Assembly (NCBI GenBank): GCA_963971425.1
Contig: OZ020519.1
Location: forward strand, 14,276,028-14,340,027
DNA: 64,000 nt
DNA from: Bryoerythrophyllum caledonicum
Lineage: Eukaryota > Streptophyta > Bryopsida > Pottiales > Pottiaceae
Reading direction: 5' to 3'
In this document: piece after piece, positions 55,880 through 64,000 of the stretch
Numbering within the stretch: position 1 is the stretch's first letter
Layout: each line of letters opens with the position of its first letter
Made by a program: the position numbers and the translations under genes
The notes under the pieces: generated by a model
Database searches by the model: none
Seen by the model: only the letters and a program-made list of their open reading frames with translations
What the model was told of the DNA's origin: nothing

Positions 55880-57453
55880 TGCAAGTTATAGTAGCTCAAA
55901 TTTGGTTTAGGCAGAAGCTTGCTGTAGACATTCAGAGGAGGTTTAAGAATTGCAAAACTATACTTGATGTTGAAAGAGCATTTGCAGTTGTTATTCAATC
56001 TCTACATTTGTCTCTTCTACTTGATTTTGGAACTACATCTGTAAGCATTTGTCAATTCGTTTGAATGAAACAGATTACGTTGCTTTAGCATTTGAGCCAT
56101 CGTTTGTAAACAAGAGCGGAATCTTGTCTCCTAATTTGATACATTGAGTTTATACAGATTGACCACATTGGATTCATACTACAACATTTATCACTTTTAA
56201 TGTAGTGGACATTAAATGCAAGCCCGTACACCAATTGTGAAGTAGACAATTAATATAGTGATAAAATTATACACCAAATACTAATCACTACAGTATTAGT
56301 GAGTGCTTTTGGTTTAGTAGTTGGCATTCAGTATTTGGCATTTAGTCTAATGATATATATATATTGTATCCTAGGATAAGGTTCGGCTTTAAATAATTCT
56401 AAAAATAGCTTCCAAAATATGTTTAGATATATGGTTTAGAAATATCATCAAAATTTTAACACGGTGAAAAAAAGAATTTTGAAGAATAATAAATTTTTAG
56501 TGCAACATCCAAAAATTTAGAAAATGTGAAAATGTTAGTGCAACATCCAAAAAATTTATGAGGAGGCTAACAGTCGTTAAAGAAACTCCACCTATGAGCG
56601 TGTACGTGTGAGCGTGGTACAGCAGGGCAAAAAAAATTAGAAAATGTGAAAAAGCTAAAGCAAAATCCAAAAAAAATTTGAACGAGCAGCCATTCACAAA
56701 CCCCACCTGTGAACGTAGTAAAGCAGGCTGTGTAGGGGGCTTAAGTCCGGCACACTACCCCAAGGGCCGCCACGTGATCGAAAGCATAGAGCCTACACAA
56801 GCCGGGTACACTAGAGCCGGTTATTCGTTAGTACTCAGAGGAGCGCTTCATTATATTGAGGTCACCTGCAGCATAAACAAACGATATGGGACAATGCCCA
56901 AAGTTAATATGTTTCTTTGCACTAACGCTTAATCTGCTTCTTTCCTTGATTGTTGCAATACATTCCACGTGCATTTGAGAACATGGTCTCGCTGCCCTAT
57001 TCCCAAGTACTTAATCTGATTCAAAAAATTAGGTACAGACTAATACTATGTACGTACTCTTTAGATACATAATTCAGCTGCTACAACAATAATTCCTTAT
57101 ACTAATATGCCGAGGTACAAATTGTTCCACGTACTAAAAAAAAAACTTTGACTCATCTACATAAACAAGGTTAACTAACGTATTAGTCAACATTTACAAA
57201 AATGCAACATGAATAGTCTTAAATCAAATTTCTATACTTCATTGTTTGTGAATTGAGCCTTTGAGTGTCATAAGGTCTGCAGTATGTTCACAACACAAGC
57301 AACGATTTGCTAAATCGCCAAATCACAATCAGGTGCAGGCTCTTTGTCATTCACTAGAGTGTTGTCATCCTTGCCGGCGGCTCGTAATACGCTGGAGAAG
57401 ATATTACAATCGGTACGGTGGTGTGGCTCCATTTGTCCCCCAAATTGTGCCAC
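55880..57453. other. AT-rich intergenic stretch holding repeat H copy 1
   Basis: No gene. 56150-56350 has tagtgtac-type words seen also near 61400 and 62150. The repeat H unit is listed separately. Confidence 0.4.
56480..56905 (+). repeat. Repeat H, copy 1
   Basis: Shares with 60385-60690 the blocks tagtgcaacatccaaaaa, gaggaggctaac, cttaagtccggcacactacc, gggccgccacgt, agcctacacaagccgggta and tgggacaatgccc. An internal partial duplication makes it longer than copy 2. The GC-rich core has a gtgtag/cacac inverted motif. Confidence 0.8.
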
Positions 57454-58788
57454 TTAGGGGCCTGTGAGATGAATCGGTGATGAAGCATGGTGAAGATCCT
57501 TGCACCTCTTGCACTTGTAATCTTGACCTGCCATCAGCTCCGCCACGCATGGAGCATGCAAGAAGCAACCACTAGATGACAAAACCGCGGCTTTCCACAC
57601 AAATCCTGAACCACAATAAGCACAAGTGTCATTGCCTTCTACTCCTAAAGGGGGAATAGATGATTGTGTTGGATAATCAAACGGCCTTGGTGTTTGAAGT
57701 GTGAGGGATTGTCGCTTCGCTTTTGCAAGTTGTGCTTGAGCGCTCGTCAATGCTGCAAGAGCCGCGTCGTGTGATGTGCACTGCGTTGTCGCATCTGACT
57801 CTAGCTGCAACACCTCCGCCCAGAACTTCGCGTCTGACCCTCGTAGAGAAGCAAGTTGAGCCGACAATTCTTCAATTTCCGCGGCTTTGTTAGCATACTT
57901 AGCAGTTGGAGCGCCTTCACGAAGAAGATGTTTTACTTGTTTTGATGCTACAATGTATGCAGCATTAAGCGCATCCTCGGCTTCGTCATCTTCCACGTGC
58001 TTCTTCTCGAAAGCGGCGTTGAGTTTCAGGCGTGTCTCCTGTAGAAGGGCCGATGTCGCCTCCACTTCATTGGCGCGGATGCACTCCTCCTCCTGCGCAG
58101 CAACAAGACCAATGGAGGACGGTGCGCTGAAACTGTTTGTTTCGTTGCATGTGCAAGAGCCTTCGACTTGACAGCGCGTTGCCACCGGCCCAAGCTTCTG
58201 GGGATTACGGCATTGATTCTTCAATCGATGCTCCATGCGCGACAGTACTTCCGCCCACCAGTTCACAAGCTTCTGATGAACGAACGTGGCGTAGCAAGCC
58301 TTCAAGAATCGCAAAGAGTAGTAAGCATTGTCGGATTTATTACCGTAGACCTTGAAGTATTGTTACCCGAATGTCTTCAACTGTGTTGGATCGGTGCACC
58401 TCGCCAACTCGTATCGATGGAGATGACTACCCGGCTTCCACACGTTGGTGACTTCCTTGTCGGTGATGAAGGGATACACCTTGGAGACTTGCTTCACAAG
58501 CGCACCGTCGGCGCAGAGACCCACCCGCGTAGTGAAGAACTGGCGCCCGTAATGTGCGTCACACCTAAGCAGCATAGGTGCTGCAGCAACCAATCGCTCG
58601 CGCTAGTCGTTTCCAATATCCGCGAGGTCAAACGGATCACCAAACTCCTCCGTGGAAATCCCCCGCACAGTCAGTGCCTCGCTCTCACTGGCATCTGAAG
58701 AGGAGTCATCCGCGTGATCCTCTGGTGTAGGAAGCTGAAGCATCGGCGGTGGGTTGCAGCTCACCCTCCGCTTCTGCTTCCCCTCCAT
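57454..58788 (-). pseudogene. Unrecognised Cys-rich-tail protein with two in-frame stops
   Basis: One frame of 445 codons from ATG 58788 (MEGKQKRRVS) to 57454, broken only by TAG (58605-58603) and TAA (58365-58363). The N-terminal 60 residues are acidic and Ser-rich. The middle (CDAHYGRQFFTTRVGL, FITDKEVTNVWKPGS, YYSLRFLKACYATF, LVNWWAEVLSRMEHRL) looks globular and contains many aromatics. Residues 240-360 are Ala/Glu/Lys coiled coil. The tail has a zinc-finger-like CAYCGSG...CFLHAPC...CKRCKDLHH. I do not recognise a family. The direct repeats H flank it at 56480-56905 and 60385-60690, so it may be cargo of, or a gene in, an unknown mobile element. Confidence 0.5.
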
Positions 58789-59379
58789 TTTCTGTCATGA
58801 CGTCATTGAAACTCAACTACAGTATCCTACTAGGTCAGGACAAAACGGTCAGGACAAAACGGTGAGCATGCAAGAACAATAGGGGATGAAAACAAAAAAA
58901 GCTAGAGTGGGCTTCGAAAACAACAAGCAGCTGAAACAGACTTGATAGAAATGGCCAATGGAAAGTTCCAAAACATGGCCAATGGAAAGTTCCAAAACAT
59001 GGCGGACATGGCCAAAGTTTGCTTCATCATCTATCAAATGTCAAGCTAGGACTTGACAGTTTGATGTAGTTACACAGTAAAATGCAGTGAACTTGTCTGA
59101 ATTGAAGTGCTAGCAAGTGCACAATTACACTCAGTACAATTGGCACGTCACTAGAAATCATTGAGTAGGACCCTTGAATGAGAAATGAAATCCTCTACAG
59201 CTAGGTAATAATATATATAATAATATATATATATATAAAAGGTAATATATCCAAAAAGGATCTCCGATTCCCACCATGCTGCTATATCCCAAGAAAGCTT
59301 CTTCCGGATCCTGGTTTTTTTCATTCCAATCTCTAATTGAATTGATAATAATGTATATAGATTGCGTAATAAATCCAAG
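58789..59379. other. Intergenic with (TA)n tract
   Basis: No gene. Contains two short tandem copies (ccaatggaaagttccaaaacatgg at 58953 and 58979) and a (TA)n-rich tract at 59206-59240. Confidence 0.5.
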
Positions 59380-59610
59380 AGTCCCAGAGTCCGAGAGATT
59401 GAATTCTTTAAGTTTCCAACTCCAAAGGTCCCAAAGTCCCATTGTTTGGCAGTCCTAGGGTCGTGGAGTCCCGGAGTCCCGAAGTCTCAGAGTCCCTAAA
59501 TCCCAAAGTCCTTGAATCGTTGAGTCGAGGAGTCCTTAAGTCTCGGAGTCCCAAAGTCCAAGAATCCTGAAATCTCTAAATCCATGAGACTTGGAGTCAA
59601 TAAATTTGGA
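59380..59610 (+). repeat. Degenerate GAGTCCC tandem repeat
   Basis: About 20 imperfect units of 9-11 bases around a core gagtccc(a/g)(a/g), for example gagtcccggagtcccgaagtc. The units are too diverged for a microsatellite and too short for a typical satellite. Confidence 0.9.
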
Positions 59611-59629
59611 TTTTAAAATTTTATTGTTT

Positions 59630-60310
59630 GAAAGGTGTGGATTTAAAAGGTATGAATTAAGAAATTAAGGAATAAAAAAGTAAGATTAGAAAAAGACTCA
59701 AAGATTCACGGACTTAAAGACTCAAGATCTAAAGGACTTTGAGACACCGGGACTCCGGGACTCCAGTTTGACAAAAAAAGAATTGAAAAAGTAAGGGTTG
59801 AAAAAGTAAGGATTGGAAATGTAAGCATTGAAATGTAAGAATTGAAAAGTAAGGATTGAAAAAGTAAGACATGAGAGAGGCAATTTTGTACTTTTACTTT
59901 ATTTTTACTTTTTGGTACTTGCATTTTACTTTTTGTTTCTTTTACTTTCGGATTAGTATACTTTACTTTTATCTTTTATTTTTATATTTTCTTTTACTAC
60001 ATTGTTTACTTCTTTTACATTTAGGTGATTGACTTTTATTTTTAAAGTCACTTATAGATGACTGGCTTATACATTGACTTTCACTAATTGGTAACAAACT
60101 TCTATTGTAATATTTTATCTTTACCTATACTTTTGGGGTTGATATTTCCTTTACTTTTTAAACTTTTTAGCATATTTTACTTTTGGAGGTCCTTTACTTT
60201 TTAAACATTTTAGCATATTTTACTTTTCGATACATGACTCCATTATTACTTTTACTTTTAGGTGACTTGCTTTTGCTTTTAGTTCAATTTTAATTACCAC
60301 TTTTAGGTCA
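59630..60310 (+). repeat. Degenerate AAAGTAAG and TTACTTTT repeat tracts
   Basis: 59640-59880 is built from variants of gattgaaaaagtaag, and 59885-60310 from variants of ttttactttt. The second is roughly the complement of the first, so the whole tract is a loose inverted pair. gggactccgggactcc at 59746 echoes the neighbouring GAGTCCC array. Confidence 0.8.
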
Positions 60311-60384
60311 GTGATATTTAGTGCAAAAATTTGAGCACATCATTTCATATTAGCGTAGAAGAAGGTAACATTGTAAAAAGAATA

Positions 60385-60690
60385 GTGCAACATCCAAAAA
60401 ATATGATGAGGAGGCTAACATCGGGCAAACATACTCCAAAATAATTTCCAGAGGTACATCAAAAATTCTCCACCTATAGACGCGTACGTGTCAGTCAACA
60501 TGGGCGTGGTTCAGCAGGCCGTGTAGTGGGCTTAAGTCCGGCACACTACCCCAGGGGCCGCCACGTCAACTTAAGCATGTAGCCTACACAAGCCGGGTAT
60601 ACCAAGGCCCGATTATTCAAAAGCTATTGAAAGTGCACTCCATTATATTGAAGTTTCCCGCAGCGTGAGCAAATAGTATGGGACAATGCC
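60385..60690 (+). repeat. Repeat H, copy 2
   Basis: Direct copy of the unit at 56480-56905, about 3.9 kb away and in the same orientation. Confidence 0.8.
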
Positions 60691-61614
60691 CCAACTTGTA
60701 AATGGGCACCATGCACCTCGTTGATCTTGACCGTTGATTGTGACCGTTGACCGTCGATTGTATCCCACGTGCTGTTGATGACGCACCTAGATGATATGAC
60801 CTTGTTCATACTATGGTGCAAATGATACCTAGTACCTCACCGTGTAATACCTACCTTGGCTGCTACAGCAACCATGGTAACATCCAGCTTACTAATTCAT
60901 GTGTAGTTTCAAGACCGGTTGTACGGATATTCTTAAGCATTCTATCAATATACATTAATGAAAATTGTTGAAAATGAAGGTTAGCAAATGTAAAACTCAA
61001 CAAAAATGAAACTTTTTGAAAATAATGCTTTTGAAAGATGAAACTTTTGTGAAATAATAATTTTGGAAAATGAACCTTCAACATCAAAAAAAGCTAGTAA
61101 ATGCAAAAGTATCCTTTTTGAAGTAGTGCTTTTGTAAAAAAAGAGCCAAATCATGTATTATAGATATTACATAAGTTTGACCCTGGCATCACATGGGTAT
61201 CACTACACCACTTTAGTATGCCGCCATTTCTACTCATCTTTGTGAAATTTAACACTAAATATCAACGTGTAAAATTTTATTACCGCCAAAAGCCACCATA
61301 TGATTGGCAATTGATGTTGAAGTTCATATTTACTTTTTGCTACATTAGTAGGATAATCAGCATTTAGTGTTTGGGCACTCACTCCCTCTCACTACACTAA
61401 AAGTCGCATTTAGTGTAGTGACACAAATAGTGTACTTACCATAGTACACTAGTTGCAAACAAGTTGACAAATAGTGTACTAATTGCAAACAAGTTGACGA
61501 ATAAAGTTAGCTGTCCATGACATTCATGATACCCCAATCAAGTTTCTTATGCCAATTCAAATTACATAAACTAAAAAGATACCCCCAATCAAAATTTACT
61601 TTATCAGAGTACAC
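60691..61614. other. Intergenic, no gene seen
   Basis: Includes a tandem ccgttgattgtgaccgttgaccgtcgattg segment near 60728-60760, a stretch at 60955-61140 made of gaaacttttgaaaa-like words (complementary to the array at 61615), and cactacacta/tagtgtagtg words near 61385-61460. Confidence 0.5.
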
Positions 61615-62095
61615 TTTATGGAAATTTACTTTTTTTGAAGTTCACTTTTTCAAGTGCTTACTTTTTTGAGAGATTACTTTTTAAAGTTTTACTTCTTAAA
61701 AGGTTTATTTTTTCAAAAGTTCGTTGTTTCAAACGTTTTCTTTTTCAAAACTTTACTTTTTCAAAAGAATGTTCTTCCAAACATTTACTTTTTCAAAACT
61801 TTACTTATTCAGAACTTTGAGTTTTTAAAAGTTCACTTTGTCAAAAAAATACTTTTTCAAAACTTTACAATTTCAAAAACAATAAAAATTGAAAAGTTTA
61901 ATTTTTCAAACATTTTCTTTTCCAAAAGTTCACTTTTTCAAACATTTACTTTTTCATACATTTACTTTTTAAAATGTTTACTTTTTAAAATGTTTACTTT
62001 TCAAATGTTTACTTTTTCAAATCTTCTCTTTTTCAAATATTTACTTTTGAAAAAGCTTATTTTTACAAAAGTTTATCTTTTCAAAAGGTAAATTG
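61615..62095 (+). repeat. Degenerate TTTACTTTTTCAAAA tandem array
   Basis: About 27 imperfect units of 16-18 bases of the form tttactttttcaaaag. Open frames through this array are low-complexity Phe/Leu/Lys and are not genes. Confidence 0.9.
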
Positions 62096-62499
62096 TCTTT
62101 TTTCCCCAAATTGATGTTTATCCCCGAATCTTTACAAAAGTTCACAAATAGTGTAGTAGTTCACATTTAGTGTACTATTCTATCACTACACTAATTGCAA
62201 AGTTGGCAATTAGTGTACGGGTTCATATTTAGTGTCCACTACACTATTTAAATGCCCGGGCTACACATTTTTCACTTTTGGTGGTACTGAGTTTCAAACC
62301 ACAAATCCCAAAAAAAAACCCTTCAATTAGCTCTTCCTAGGGACAATCTAATATAAAAGTTTCGAAATGAAAGAATTTTCTCGCCCTACAATTTTTTTTG
62401 CTTAATATAGATATCATACTCAATTTGTGTGTAGAAAAGATACAAGATCCGCACATCTTGTTGCACCCTTTCTTTTTGCCTAATACAACGTACAGTAGT

Positions 62500-63770
62500 A
62501 TGTGGTATGAAGAGTATAATTATTACATAGTTAGAAAGGTTTAGTTTGTACATGGTATAAATAGTATATGTTGTACATAATTCAAAGGGTTTAATTGGTA
62601 CTTAGTATCAATAGAATAGTAACTTAGGACATAGTAGAATAATTGATATTAGTAGTGTTAAGTATAAGTAGAATGGTTTGTATGTGGTATAAACAGTGTA
62701 TCTCTATGTATAATAGATTACAGTTTATTTGGTAAAGTCAAGCCTATGGCCGTGGGCTTACCTATGACTGCTTATCCATAACTTATCCACAAGCCATTGA
62801 TTATTAGTTAAAGGCTATTGTCATTTAGTATCTTTTAATTTTAGTAAAGTTATACATTTACTTAACTAGGGATTGTTTTTGGTTTGTTGAGGACAAAGGG
62901 CATCCACTAGTATAGTACAAATGATATTATTAGTATATTTAATGAGTAGCCTTATAATGGTACATAGTATGATAGGTTTAATTAGTACTTAGTACAAAGA
63001 GAATGATTAGTTCTTCAATAATTTAAGAACATATTTCAAGTATGATGTATATATGGTGTAATGAATATACAGTATAAATGATATGATTGGTATATAGTGT
63101 ATGATTATACACTATGATTATTATTATATTTGATACATATTATAAATAGTGTAAATAGTGGAAAGGATACATAGGATAAATAATATGATTGATATATGGG
63201 AATAAGAGGATTAATTAGTATTTATTGTAGATAGATTATTTAGGACACTTTATATATTTTGTACATAGTACACGTCATGTAAATTGTGCATAATATAAAA
63301 GGTTTAACTGGTACATAGTATGAAAGGTTTAAATAGTACTTCGTACAAACAATATTATAGTTAGTATATAGTGTAAATAGTATGATTATTATCATTTTAT
63401 GTATAGTATAAACAAAATGAATAATACAATGAGTATTTAGTATAATTAGAGAAAGAACATAATTAGTATGATTGGTACATAATGTAATATTTAGTGTAAT
63501 TGATACATACTATAAAATAATATAATTGACACTTGTGCAAAATAGATACAACTTAGTTCTATGATGAAAATATACATGCATCTTGGAAAGCAAAAGATAA
63601 AAAGGCATGCAAAATTTACATTTTGGTTGGCCTCTTTGGTATTTGGGAAAACGTAATTTGTGACAAAGTTCATATGCCAAGTGACGTTTTCACAAATATT
63701 GTGTTATCATTGGTATGTAGTATAAAGGGTTTATTTAGTATATAGTGTAAATAGTAAAATTAATATGTGC
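62500..63770 (+). repeat. Degenerate GTACATAGTATAAATAG tandem array
   Basis: Variants of a roughly 20-25-base word (ttggtacatagtataaatag, agtatatagtgtaaatagta) recur across 1.2 kb with irregular spacing. The region contains no gene. Confidence 0.75.
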
Positions 63771-63794
63771 ACATTGTAGACTAGTATGTCCATA

Positions 63795-63998
63795 AACCTT
63801 TGTCAGTACGGATGATTCGCAAACTTTACCCAAAATCCTCAGTTTCTCTGACCAGTAAATTGGAAAAGCCAGGGTCACCGACTCCACTAGCAAAGTTTTA
63901 CTATAAACCTTGAATAGATCACTGGACATATTAGTTTTTGAGCCCAAAAATTTCCAAACTCCAGTTTCAGCCTGGCTTTATTGAACATGATACACACT
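63795..63998 (-). repeat. Dispersed repeat G, copy 2 (inverted)
   Basis: Reverse complement of the repeat at 9762-9985: here cctcagtttct, tggaaaagccagggtc, tagtttttgagccc, ccaaactc and gcctggcttt. It may extend past the window edge. Confidence 0.7.
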
Positions 63999-64000
63999 GT

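Noticed and set aside
41334-58605. UAA/UAG reassigned to Gln, as in some ulvophyte algae
   Set aside because: In-frame TAA/TAG occur in the copia element and in the ORF at 57454-58788. The RBL and TIP1 genes (over 1200 codons) use only CAA/CAG for Gln and end in TAA and TAG, so the standard code applies.
56480-60690. Repeat H as LTRs of a retroelement
   Set aside because: No TG...CA ends, primer site or polypurine tract, and the ORF between them shows no gag-pol motifs; kept only as a direct repeat pair.
61635-62091. 145-aa Phe-rich ORF
   Set aside because: Read-through of the degenerate TTTACTTTTTCAAAA array; not a protein gene.

Overview
The window is nuclear DNA of a green plant. Two spliced genes are recognisable on the + strand: an RBL/RbBP5-type WD40 subunit of COMPASS (34772-39084, 9 exons) and a TIP1-type ankyrin/DHHC S-acyltransferase (46169-51296, 14 exons). 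Both have plant-like protein architecture, GT-AG introns of about 90-720 bp, and standard stop codons. The species cannot be fixed from sequence alone. Gene content, AT-rich intergenic DNA and the type of LINE present would fit a non-seed land plant or a close streptophyte alga, but this is inference.

Most of the rest is mobile DNA. Two diverged copies of one large LINE family lie on the - strand. Copy A runs from about 8270 down to about 252 and lacks its 3' part. Copy B runs from about 30950 down to a poly(A) tail at 17371-17404. Read in sense, the family has: a long A/C-rich leader; ORF1 with an RRM-like C-terminal part; a small coiled-coil ORF; a K/N/I/T-rich linker; a canonical 2A (StopGo) peptide; then ORF2 with an APE-type endonuclease, a reverse transcriptase, a segment resembling PCIF1-type adenine methyltransferases, RNase H and a zinc-finger-like motif; and, in copy B, a 224-aa ORF before the poly(A). 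The 2A motif stands immediately before the ORF2 ATG in both copies, and with the methyltransferase-like insert it is the most notable content of the window. Both copies carry inactivating stops or frameshifts.

Between the LINEs lie a 5' fragment of an eIF3c gene (10190-10681) and a cluster of non-autonomous elements (11-17 kb): TTAA-flanked piggyBac-like MITEs, two further MITE families with nesting, and a tRNA-derived SINE-like unit. An intronless 291-codon orphan ORF (33130-34005, -) lies upstream of RBL and is divergent from it. A decayed Ty1/copia element (40771-45711) with 179-bp LTRs lies between RBL and TIP1; it is flanked by a 49-bp direct repeat instead of a 5-bp duplication.

The right end (52.5-64 kb) holds three unrecognised, broken protein-coding regions, a direct repeat pair around one of them, and about 4 kb of consecutive degenerate tandem repeats. 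A dispersed repeat near 9.8 kb recurs inverted at the right edge.
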